From positions 1-9,284 of the forward strand of contig JALHVH010000021.1 in assembly GCA_022867105.1 (NCBI GenBank): a stretch of DNA of 9,284 bases. Direction: 5' to 3'. Positions within the stretch are counted from its first letter, which is position 1, and the number at the start of each line of letters is the position of its first letter. The position numbers and the translations under genes were made by a program. This stretch comes from Candidatus Aminicenantota bacterium. GTDB taxonomy: Bacteria; Acidobacteriota; Aminicenantia; Aminicenantales; Saccharicenantaceae. This document shows positions 1-5,597 of this stretch, one piece after another. The notes under the pieces are model-generated. The model worked only from the letters and a program-made list of their open reading frames with translations, searched no databases and was not told where the DNA came from.

Positions 1-1
1 G

Positions 2-1036
2 ATGGCCCCCAAGATCGCCGTCCCGGAGCCCGTTTCCGCAGGCATCGTCCTTTCCTATAAATGCTCGAGTTCCTGCCGGCACTGCATGTACGCGTGTTCG
101 CCGGCCTGGAAGGCCGATTGGATGTCCGACAGCCTGCTCGAAAGGACGCTGGGCTATCTGGCGGGACGGATCGCCCCGGCCCCCGAGGGCCCCGATGGGG
201 TCGGCATCAACCAGGGCCTCCGCTTTACGGGAGGGGAGCCTTTCCTGAACTTTGACCTGCTTATGAAAGCGGCGCGCCAGGCGGCGGCGCTGGGCATCCC
301 TTCGACCTTCGTCGAGACCAACGGTTTCTGGTGCAAGGACGACATGACGGCGAAATACAGCTTCCTCGATCTTAAGGAGGCCGGTCTCAAGGGCGTATCG
401 GTCAGCGTCAACCCGTTCATCGCCGAGGAGGTGCCGTTCGAGAGGACGGCCAGGGCCGTCCGTTATGGCCGGGAGGCCTTCGGAAAGGCCTGCATCGTTC
501 ACCAGGAATATTACTTCTACCAATTCCTCAGGCTCGGGACGACCGGCACAATGACCTTTCGGGAGTACCTCGCAAGGGGAAGGGAAGGATTGTCCCAAGG
601 CGAACTCTTTCCCATGGGACGGGCGGCATACGCGCCCGACCTCTTCAGAAAACAACCCGCCACCGCGTTCTTCGAACAGGACTGCCGGGCGGAACTTTTC
701 GCCCCCCGCTGCGCTCATTTCGACAATTATGGGAATTACGTGGCCGGATATTGCGGCGGGATCGCGCTGAGTTCGTTGGACCGCCTTGCGAACGGCGATC
801 GCGAAGTGGACCCGGGCGAACATCCCGTCATCGCGGCCCTCCTCACCGACATCAAGGACCTTCATGATCTGGCGGTCCGCGATTTCGGCTATGTTCCGAA
901 GGGATGCGGCTATGTTTCGAAATGCCACCTCTGTGTCGACATCCGGAAGCACCTAGTCCTTTCCGGCGCCCGGTTCGCGGAGCTTCAGCCCGGAGAGTTT
1001 TATGCCCGCCTGGAGGACCCGAGATCATCCCCGTGA
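2..1036 (+). CDS. Radical SAM protein with C-terminal cysteine clusters
   Basis: The 344-residue product carries the radical SAM signature CxxxCxxC (C21, C25, C28), which binds the [4Fe-4S] cluster that cleaves S-adenosylmethionine, and the glycine-rich motif TGGEP at 76-80 for SAM binding. The C-terminal third has more cysteines (C228, C237, C251, then C302, C308, C311 in GCGYVSKCHLC). This arrangement resembles SPASM/Twitch domains that hold auxiliary Fe-S clusters in peptide- or protein-modifying members. The substrate cannot be read from the sequence. The ATG at base 2 is the first possible start in the window; because nothing upstream is visible the protein could be longer, though the core fold begins normally about 10 residues in. 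The next gene on the strand begins 90 bases downstream and may be co-transcribed. The radical SAM assignment is firm; the auxiliary-cluster idea is inference. Confidence 0.88.
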   Translation: MAPKIAVPEPVSAGIVLSYKCSSSCRHCMYACSPAWKADWMSDSLLERTLGYLAGRIAPAPEGPDGVGINQGLRFTGGEPFLNFDLLMKAARQAAALGIPSTFVETNGFWCKDDMTAKYSFLDLKEAGLKGVSVSVNPFIAEEVPFERTARAVRYGREAFGKACIVHQEYYFYQFLRLGTTGTMTFREYLARGREGLSQGELFPMGRAAYAPDLFRKQPATAFFEQDCRAELFAPRCAHFDNYGNYVAGYCGGIALSSLDRLANGDREVDPGEHPVIAALLTDIKDLHDLAVRDFGYVPKGCGYVSKCHLCVDIRKHLVLSGARFAELQPGEFYARLEDPRSSP

Positions 1037-1126
1037 TCCGGAGAATTCCCGTCTGAGAAAATAAGCGCCGACGAGGCGTCTCTCGTAGCGGGCGGCCGAC
1101 CGCAGATGCGTTCATGGAGGAGAGAC

Positions 1127-1408
1127 GTGACAAAGAAACTTACTCATGAGGAATTCGTCAGGCTGGCCATCGTGAAGTTGCGGAACGGAAATTTCAAGGG
1201 GATCCACTCCGTTTTTAGCGGCTTCAACGAGGCCTTCAGGAAGTACTACGAAGGGGATGACCCGGTGCAGGTGACGAACGGGTTCGGGGAAGAGGGAAGG
1301 CTCGTTATCCGGCCGGTGAAGAGCGGGGTGATGCTCTATCTGCCCGAGGACGCGCCGCAGGGGGACAGGGGAGAACAGGCCCTGCGAAAGATGGGCCTTT
1401 TGGAATAA
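1127..1408 (+). CDS. Small unrecognised protein, possibly winged-helix
   Basis: A 93-residue soluble protein that I do not recognise. I chose GTG at 1127 because a strong GGAGGAGA (1117-1124) lies just upstream; an in-frame ATG at 1106 has no such site and would add seven unlikely residues (MRSWRRD). The sequence opens with a probable helix (THEEFVRLAIVKLR), then a second helix (GIHSVFSGFNEAFRKYY), then a segment likely to be two beta strands (RLVIRPVKSGVMLYLPED). Helix-helix-wing order with a basic face suggests a small winged-helix fold, but DNA binding is only inferred. There are no cysteines or membrane segments. It follows the radical SAM gene after 90 bases in the same direction, so it could be its partner. 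Codon use matches the GC-rich neighbours, so it looks like a real host gene. Confidence 0.75.
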   Translation: MTKKLTHEEFVRLAIVKLRNGNFKGIHSVFSGFNEAFRKYYEGDDPVQVTNGFGEEGRLVIRPVKSGVMLYLPEDAPQGDRGEQALRKMGLLE

Positions 1409-1420
1409 AAAAGAGCGGAC

Positions 1421-1476
1421 GTCCGGGCCATGACCCGGACCGGCGAGATCCCCCGGGTCCCCGGGGTTCTCGCCGG
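1421..1476 (-). terminator. Tandem GC-rich hairpins between convergent genes
   Basis: Two inverted repeats fill the gap between convergent genes. The first pairs GTCCGGG (1421-1427) with CCCGGAC (1434-1440) around a 6-base loop. The second pairs CCGGCGAGA (1440-1448) with TCTCGCCGG (1468-1476) and has a further CCCC/GGGG stem inside. Read on the minus strand, downstream of the aminotransferase stop, the hairpins are followed by TTTTTT (1412-1407), about 8 bases beyond the last stem, as in an intrinsic terminator. In the plus direction no T run follows, so termination of the 1127-1408 transcript there would rest on the stems alone. Confidence 0.6.
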
Positions 1477-1478
1477 GA

Positions 1479-2567
1479 TCAAAGAACGTATTTATAAAGG
1501 TTCATTCCGGCCGGGAGCTTGGCCTTTTCCTTATAGATGTCCCAATAATGGGTCCGGGCCTCCCTGAGTTTCTTGTAAAGCGGGTGTCCTTCATCGGGGA
1601 CATGGGTGGCGACGATCTTGAGGTCGTTATCGACTAGGACGAGCTTGGCGCACCTGTTCAGGATTCCGGCGGTGCCGATGCTGCATACGGCGACGAGCTC
1701 TTTCGACCGGACCTTCTCCAGAAGTTCCCGGTAGGCGATATGCCGTTCCATAACGGGGACCCCCATTTCTCTGAGGACGGCCACCATGCCCTGGATGGTC
1801 ACCGACGGAAGGATGAGGTTGCTCTCCGGAATCTTGATGACGGAACCGTCGCGGAGGGCGAAGAGACAGCAGGAGGAGTCCCATTCCGTGACCTGACGGT
1901 CCTCGAGGTTTCCACGCGGGTTATCGTCCAGGAAAAGGGCTGCGGCCGCCTCGGGCGTGATCTTTCTGGCTTCGTCGATGGCCTTGACGCTGATCAGGTA
2001 GTTGATGCCGAGCTTGAGACAGCCTGTCCCATTGACCCCCATGGCCCGGACCAGGTGGGGGATGACGACGCCGCAGAACGGCTCGCCGAGATATTGGTCG
2101 TAACGGCAGGCGAGGGCCCGGATGGCGGGCTGGTTGGGGAAGGTGACCCCCATGGAGTGTTCCTCATCGACCGTGAAAGGCCTCAGATATCCCTGGGCGT
2201 CGAGCGCGGCCATCTCCTCCAGGAAAGGCCGGATGTCCGGGTCCACGAAATACTGGTGGATGAAGATGCTCTCAAGCTCCTCCGATGACGGGACCCAGCC
2301 CTGCTGGTCCTTACCGAGGTTGAAGGCGATACCCCTACGGAGCCGTTCGAGGTTCTTGTGCCAGTTGAGGAAGGTCACCTCGAGCTGCCCCTTAGGGTTC
2401 CTTTTGCAATAGAACCTGATGCCCTCAAAACAGATGAACATCGCATACATGATGGAGCGGGAAAGCGCGAACACCTTCGCTTCTCCCTCGAAGATCTCGA
2501 ATTGTTTGTTGGGAAGGAGGTAGCGCATCTGCTTGGGCATCCATTTCACGCCTTCGAACTTAGCCAT
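1479..2567 (-). CDS. Fold-type IV aminotransferase, branched-chain-like
   Basis: The 362-residue protein matches class IV PLP-dependent aminotransferases, of which branched-chain amino acid transaminase (IlvE) is the best known; these exchange an amino group between amino acids and 2-oxoglutarate in the cytoplasm. CFEGIRFY (47-54) matches the phosphate-binding VFEGIRCY of IlvE. CLKLGINYL (183-191) matches the catalytic segment AKAGGNYL, giving K185 as the PLP lysine. E228 in VTEWDSS, LPSVTIQGMV (253-262) and IGTAGILN (297-304) match the later cofactor-binding loops. The usual Asn-Phe after the conserved Glu is replaced by Cys-Cys-Leu-Phe, and LPGxT reads LPSVT, so substrate range may differ from true IlvE. 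The start is supported by AAGGAG at 2580-2575, 7 bases before ATG. It converges with the small gene at 1127-1408. The family is secure; the exact substrate is not. Confidence 0.82.
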   Translation of the reverse strand: MAKFEGVKWMPKQMRYLLPNKQFEIFEGEAKVFALSRSIMYAMFICFEGIRFYCKRNPKGQLEVTFLNWHKNLERLRRGIAFNLGKDQQGWVPSSEELESIFIHQYFVDPDIRPFLEEMAALDAQGYLRPFTVDEEHSMGVTFPNQPAIRALACRYDQYLGEPFCGVVIPHLVRAMGVNGTGCLKLGINYLISVKAIDEARKITPEAAAALFLDDNPRGNLEDRQVTEWDSSCCLFALRDGSVIKIPESNLILPSVTIQGMVAVLREMGVPVMERHIAYRELLEKVRSKELVAVCSIGTAGILNRCAKLVLVDNDLKIVATHVPDEGHPLYKKLREARTHYWDIYKEKAKLPAGMNLYKYVL

Positions 2568-2601
2568 GAGATATCTCCTTTATGATGACATTCAAGGAAA
2601 A

Positions 2602-2616
2602 TGATTATACATCAGC
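2602..2616. repeat. 15-base direct repeat, left copy
   Basis: TGATTATACATCAGC occurs here and again, identically, at 4417-4431, in the same orientation and 1815 bases apart. The two copies bracket the compositionally foreign segment. On its right the left copy continues into the palindrome CCCATATGGG (2619-2628); the right copy also has CCATAT a few bases further on, so similarity extends weakly beyond the exact match. Confidence 0.75.
2604..2609 (-). promoter_or_regulatory. -10 element for the aminotransferase gene
   Basis: On the minus strand GCTGATG is followed by a perfect TATAAT (2609-2604), about 36 bases before the aminotransferase ATG, giving a leader of roughly 30 bases that includes AAGGAG. 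At the right distance upstream the sequence is TCTCCC, so no -35 is visible. The element lies inside the left copy of the 15-base direct repeat; the right copy, near 4420, has a better -35. Confidence 0.5.
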
Positions 2617-2662
2617 TGCCCATATGGGGAGAAGGGGCGCACGCTGTCAACTTTTTGTCGTG

Positions 2663-2848
2663 TCAATTTAAGAATTCTCCGATGAATGGCTGCCCCTCCA
2701 TCTCCGGCGGCTGGGGAGGCCGCGGTTTGATATGGACCGGCTTGAGATCGTCGCTTCCAGGGCTTCTGGTGAGGCCGATTTTCTGCCGCTCCGGGGAAAA
2801 TTGCTTTTGGGCATCAAAATGATTATAATGGTTATGATAGGCAGGTAT
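2663..2848 (-). pseudogene. Possible 3' remnant of a minus-strand gene
   Basis: A frame of 61 codons is open on the minus strand and ends at TGA (2665-2663), with an in-frame TAA immediately upstream at 2851-2849. It has no start codon with a ribosome site. The translation is polar and proline-rich (for example IKPRPPQPPEMEGQPF, ending GEFLN) and its third positions favour G and C, as expected for host-like coding DNA and unlike the AT-rich gene beside it. Right after the stop come TTGACA and, 16 bases on, a second TTGACA, a pattern reminiscent of insertion-sequence ends. I cannot name the family; a transposase tail is a guess. Confidence 0.3.
2801..2829 (+). promoter_or_regulatory. Sigma-70-type promoter for the glycosyltransferase gene
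   Basis: TTGCTT (2801-2806), a 17-base spacer and a perfect TATAAT (2824-2829) lie upstream of the AT-rich gene. The -35 matches the consensus TTGACA in its first three bases. Transcription would begin near 2836, about 55 bases before the ATG at 2892 or about 90 before the GTG at 2928. It would allow the inserted gene to be transcribed independently of its neighbours. Confidence 0.55.
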
Positions 2849-2891
2849 TTAATGCACCTTCAGAAGGCCTCTCAACTGTCCAGACAATGGG

Positions 2892-4178
2892 ATGCACGTC
2901 ACTAGTTTCATCCGGAAGATAGTTTTAGTGAAAAGAAACATTTGGTTATGGTTAGGTATTTTTCTTATTTTGCTCAATATTGCCTTAATAATTAATGACT
3001 ATAAAGTATCCGGATGGGATTTCAATATTTATCACGCCGCAGTAAAGACTTATGCAAGCGGTGAGAATCCATATTCCGTAATAAACCTACAAAAGCATTT
3101 AGGGAAAAGAAGATATCATTATCCTTTTCTATACCCGCCCATAACCCTTGGGTTTTTTAACATATTGCATACAATGGTGTCTTATTGTAATCAAATTGCA
3201 AGCCCAAAGGCCTATTACTATTTTTTGTGGTGCGTATTACTTGCCGCTGTATTTTTAATAATCAGAAAAGCTAATGCAACATTTAACCCGCTGTTTCTTA
3301 TTATACTCCTCTTTACGGGTTTTATATCTGCCTATTGGAATTTCTTGACAGGGAATATAGGAATTGTCGAATTATTCTTTTTTTCACTTGTCTTTTATTA
3401 TATTACTAAAAAAAACAACTATCTCTCCGCATTTTTTCTAGCAATTATAGGAATTATAAAGATTATTCCTCTTATTTTTGGTTCCTTATTTGCTTTTTCT
3501 AAACAATCAAAAGCTCAAAAAGCCCGGATATTTGGAGGACTTGCAAGTCTATTTATGGCAAGTAATATTATTTCTTATGCCATGGATCCAAAGCTATTTG
3601 TTCAGTATTATAAATTTATGATTAGACGGCTGTCAATTTTTTATAATCCGTTAAAAGAAGTTGGAGAATACCGCTCGCCTGCAATATTTCTTTATATCAA
3701 GGAAATAACGAATCATTTTTTTAATGGTAATCTTACGATGTTTTTTGCGCAGTACTTTTTATTGTTATGCATTATTTTTGTTTTGTTTACCCTTTACCTA
3801 AGAAAGCGAGAAAGAAGCTTTTTGGATATTTATTCATTCGGAATGTTAGCACTTATTATTATTTTGCCTAGGATGAAACCGTATTCTTTTACTTTGGCGC
3901 TTTTGCCGATATATTTTTTGGTAAAGGACCAGAATTGGGAAAGAAAACTATGGACTATAATAATTGTATCGGGAATGCCGTTAATATCCTATTGGGCTAT
4001 AAAAACATCACATAATCAAGGTTTTTTAAGGTTTATGGAGTATGGGCAATCTCTTTCTCTGCTTGTATTTTATGTTTTATATTTTGTAAATGATTGTATT
4101 TCTCGAGCCGTGTCCCCGCAATTGTGCAAAAAGCCGATCGAAAACGTGCAGGATGAATTGGTCGAAACAAAGATTTAA
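2892..4178 (+). CDS. GT87-type (DUF2029) membrane glycosyltransferase
   Basis: The 428-residue product is a multi-pass membrane protein. Its pattern fits the GT-C glycosyltransferase family GT87/DUF2029, whose members move mannose or other sugars from polyprenyl-phosphate donors onto outward-facing acceptors. After the first membrane segment (about 17-34) comes the hallmark DFNIYHAAVKTYASGENPY (D43 onward; the Asp is the expected catalytic residue), then YPFLYPPI (77-84), a TGNIGIVELF segment (153-162) like the family's GQ/GN-xxxL motif, and MKPYSFTLALLPIYF near 328-342. I count roughly nine to eleven hydrophobic segments. The gene is far more AT-rich than its neighbours except for its last 25 or so codons, pointing to horizontal transfer. 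The start is uncertain: ATG 2892 lacks a ribosome site, while GTG 2928 is preceded by GGAAGAT. The donor and acceptor sugars cannot be predicted. Confidence 0.78.
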   Translation: MHVTSFIRKIVLVKRNIWLWLGIFLILLNIALIINDYKVSGWDFNIYHAAVKTYASGENPYSVINLQKHLGKRRYHYPFLYPPITLGFFNILHTMVSYCNQIASPKAYYYFLWCVLLAAVFLIIRKANATFNPLFLIILLFTGFISAYWNFLTGNIGIVELFFFSLVFYYITKKNNYLSAFFLAIIGIIKIIPLIFGSLFAFSKQSKAQKARIFGGLASLFMASNIISYAMDPKLFVQYYKFMIRRLSIFYNPLKEVGEYRSPAIFLYIKEITNHFFNGNLTMFFAQYFLLLCIIFVLFTLYLRKRERSFLDIYSFGMLALIIILPRMKPYSFTLALLPIYFLVKDQNWERKLWTIIIVSGMPLISYWAIKTSHNQGFLRFMEYGQSLSLLVFYVLYFVNDCISRAVSPQLCKKPIENVQDELVETKI

Positions 4179-4360
4179 TTTAGCACAAATTATCGTACAT
4201 TCCTTAATTAATAAGTACAAATTATTAATCTATTTTGCTATAATTCAGTTCTATTTTTCATTTGGTCCTGACTTGTTGGCGGCTAATAAAAGCTTAAAAT
4301 AGCTTACGGGGACTAACTGCCAATTTGACATGGGTCCACTCATAAGTTGTTGATCCTTCT

Positions 4361-4398
4361 GGGTTATATGGGTGGATTGGGTGGAACGGGCGGGAGGG
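4361..4398 (+). other. Periodic G-rich tract, potential G-quadruplex
   Basis: GGG triplets begin at 4361, 4370, 4379 and 4388, exactly every 9 bases, and two more follow at 4392 and 4396. Four GGG runs with loops of six bases, plus two spare runs with one-base loops, satisfy the usual G-quadruplex pattern on the plus strand. The tract lies where AT-rich island DNA meets GC-rich chromosome. Formation of the structure is inference. Confidence 0.5.
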
Positions 4399-4416
4399 AT
4401 CGAATCCTCAACTTGT

Positions 4417-4431
4417 TGATTATACATCAGC
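4417..4431. repeat. 15-base direct repeat, right copy
   Basis: An exact copy of TGATTATACATCAGC found at 2602-2616. It marks the right edge of the compositional island and carries the -10 of a minus-strand promoter. The inverted repeat TCAACTTGTTGA (4408-4419) overlaps its left end. Confidence 0.75.
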
Positions 4432-4447
4432 CCCGGGCCATATCCAA
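4419..4447 (-). promoter_or_regulatory. Orphan minus-strand promoter at the right repeat
   Basis: On the minus strand TTGGAT (4447-4442), a 17-base spacer (4441-4425) and a perfect TATAAT (4424-4419) form a good sigma-70-type promoter. It points leftwards into the island, where no minus-strand gene follows, so any transcript would be antisense to the 3' end of the glycosyltransferase gene. It shares its -10 and surrounding bases with the element before the aminotransferase and may be that gene's original promoter, displaced by an insertion. Confidence 0.45.
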
Positions 4448-4457
4448 GAATCTTCCA

Positions 4458-4486
4458 TCGCCAATTCCAGGCGCTTGCCGTATAAT
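4458..4486 (+). promoter_or_regulatory. Promoter for the GH105 gene
   Basis: TCGCCA (4458-4463), matching four of six -35 consensus bases, is followed after 17 bases by a perfect TATAAT (4481-4486). Transcription would start near 4493, leaving a leader of about 36 bases that contains AAGGAGGA (4517-4524) before ATG 4529. Confidence 0.55.
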
Positions 4487-4528
4487 GACGCGAAGAAAGA
4501 AGGAGCCCTTTGACGGAAGGAGGAAAGA

Positions 4529-5590
4529 ATGGAAAGAAGGGACTTTTTAAAAAAGACATTGGCCTACGGGGGCGCCGCGGGCATCGGCCTCGGGCGGGCC
4601 TCCTCGAACGGAGCGTCCAAGACGGCGAAAGGCCCCGGTCCCGACCCCCTTGTCGAGAGGGTCAGGACCGCGATGCTGACCATGCAGAGGCAGGCCTGGG
4701 AGCAGGGGGTGGCGTCCCAGGCTCTGTTGGAATGGGGCGACGCCGACCTGGTCATCCTGATGGCCAAAGAGGCCGTCATCCGGAGCTCTGACGACGGCAG
4801 GCTCGGCCAGGTTTGCGATAATCACGGCGTCACGGATCCGGGATCGAACGGGGAGCCTGTCCTCTACGCGGCGAAGCTGACGGGGGACCCCGTTCTCAAG
4901 GCGGGCGCGGAGAAGATGTTGGATTATTTCCTCCGCAAGGCCCCGAAGACGAAGGACGGGACCTTCTATCATATTGACAACAAACCGCAGGTCTGGATCG
5001 AATCCATGTACATGGCGCCGCCTTTCCTTGCGGTTGCCGGACAGCCCACAGAGGCCCTAAAACAGATCGAAGGGTTCCGCAAACTCCTCTGGAACAAGGA
5101 GAAAAAACTCTTCTCTCACATCTGGGATGACGGCCTGAACGGATTCGCCCGCAAGGCCTTCTGGGGCGTGGGGAACGGCTGGGCGGCCGCGGGCATGACG
5201 CGCGTTCTGCGCGCCCTGCCGGAAGGCTTGGCGGACAAAAAAAGGAAACTCGAAGGCCATATCAAGGACGTCATTGACGGCTGTTTGACCTATCTTCGTC
5301 CCGACGGATATTTTCACGACGTCGTCGACGACCCAAAGTCGTTCGTCGAAACAAACCTGGCCCAGCTCATGGCCTATTCCATCTATAGGGGTATCAAGGG
5401 CGGCTGGATCGATGTCTCTTACAGGCCGCGCGCGGACAAGATGAGGGAAGCGGCCCGGGCCAAGGTGGACCGGATGGGGTTCGTCCAGGACGTTTGCGGA
5501 TCGCCGACGTTCGAGGCGCCGGGCACGGCGACCGAAGGCCAGGCCTTCTTCATCCTCATGGAAGCCGCTTACAGGGATCTGAACAAATAA
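4529..5590 (+). CDS. Tat-exported GH105-type unsaturated glycuronyl hydrolase
   Basis: The 353-residue protein begins MERRDFLKK, a twin-arginine (Tat) motif, followed by a short Gly/Ala stretch, so it is probably exported already folded. The body matches glycoside hydrolase family 105/88, six-hairpin enzymes such as YteR that hydrate and remove unsaturated uronic acids left by pectin or rhamnogalacturonan lyases. Matching blocks are WIESMYMAPPFLA (156-168), WDDG (199-202), FWGVGNGW (211-218), ETNLAQLMAY (274-283) and the C-terminal GTATEGQAFF (332-341). The catalytic Asp expected in the WxDxxYM motif is Glu here (E158), and the common WGRGNGW reads WGVGNGW, marking a divergent subfamily. AAGGAGGA at 4517-4524 fixes the start. 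No lyase, transporter or other pectin gene lies beside it, so the natural substrate is open. Its stop lies seven bases from the end of the convergent oxidoreductase gene. Confidence 0.82.
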   Translation: MERRDFLKKTLAYGGAAGIGLGRASSNGASKTAKGPGPDPLVERVRTAMLTMQRQAWEQGVASQALLEWGDADLVILMAKEAVIRSSDDGRLGQVCDNHGVTDPGSNGEPVLYAAKLTGDPVLKAGAEKMLDYFLRKAPKTKDGTFYHIDNKPQVWIESMYMAPPFLAVAGQPTEALKQIEGFRKLLWNKEKKLFSHIWDDGLNGFARKAFWGVGNGWAAAGMTRVLRALPEGLADKKRKLEGHIKDVIDGCLTYLRPDGYFHDVVDDPKSFVETNLAQLMAYSIYRGIKGGWIDVSYRPRADKMREAARAKVDRMGFVQDVCGSPTFEAPGTATEGQAFFILMEAAYRDLNK

Positions 5591-5597
5591 GGTCCCT

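Larger units (their letters stand above)
2583..2891. other. Intergenic stretch with repeat, possible gene remnant and promoter
   Basis: These 309 bases separate the aminotransferase and glycosyltransferase starts. They hold the left 15-base repeat with the aminotransferase -10, the palindrome CCCATATGGG, two TGTCAA copies at 2645-2650 and 2661-2666 (TTGACA on the minus strand), an open minus-strand frame at 2663-2848 and a plus-strand promoter at 2801-2829. A 73-codon plus-strand frame at 2601-2822 has no Shine-Dalgarno sequence and looks accidental. Confidence 0.6.
2617..4431. other. Compositional island, probable insertion
   Basis: Between the direct repeats the DNA differs sharply from the rest of the window. 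From about 2890 to 4305 it is strongly AT-rich, with many ATA, AGA and TTA codons, while both outer flanks are GC-rich. The island contains the GT87-type gene, its promoter, a possible degraded reading frame at its left end and a G-rich tract at its right end. No full transposase, integrase or clear terminal inverted repeats are visible, so calling it an insertion rests on composition and the bounding repeat. It could instead be a remnant of a larger transferred locus. Confidence 0.5.
4179..4528. other. Intergenic stretch at the island's right junction
   Basis: These 350 bases lack a convincing gene. The first 125 are AT-rich tail, ending in a weak hairpin AAGCT-AGCTT (4290-4305). Composition then changes abruptly. 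From 4361 there is a G-rich tract, then a small hairpin GGGAT-CGA-ATCCT (4396-4408), the inverted repeat TCAAC-TT-GTTGA (4408-4419), the right 15-base repeat with a minus-strand promoter, and the plus-strand promoter and ribosome site of the GH105 gene. Confidence 0.6.

Noticed and set aside
1740..2288. Plus-strand frame of 182 codons inside the aminotransferase gene
   Set aside because: It lies antisense to conserved aminotransferase motifs, has no ribosome site and gives a low-complexity Asp/Gly/Val-rich translation.
4090..4302. 70-codon plus-strand frame overlapping the end of the GT87-type gene
   Set aside because: It has no ribosome site, overlaps the glycosyltransferase by about 90 bases, and its hydrophobic character is expected from AT-rich DNA.
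4394..4409. tRNA T-arm-like sequence (GATTCGATCC on the minus strand)
   Set aside because: The T stem does not pair properly around a seven-base loop, and no matching 5' acceptor strand or anticodon arm lies at the right distance.
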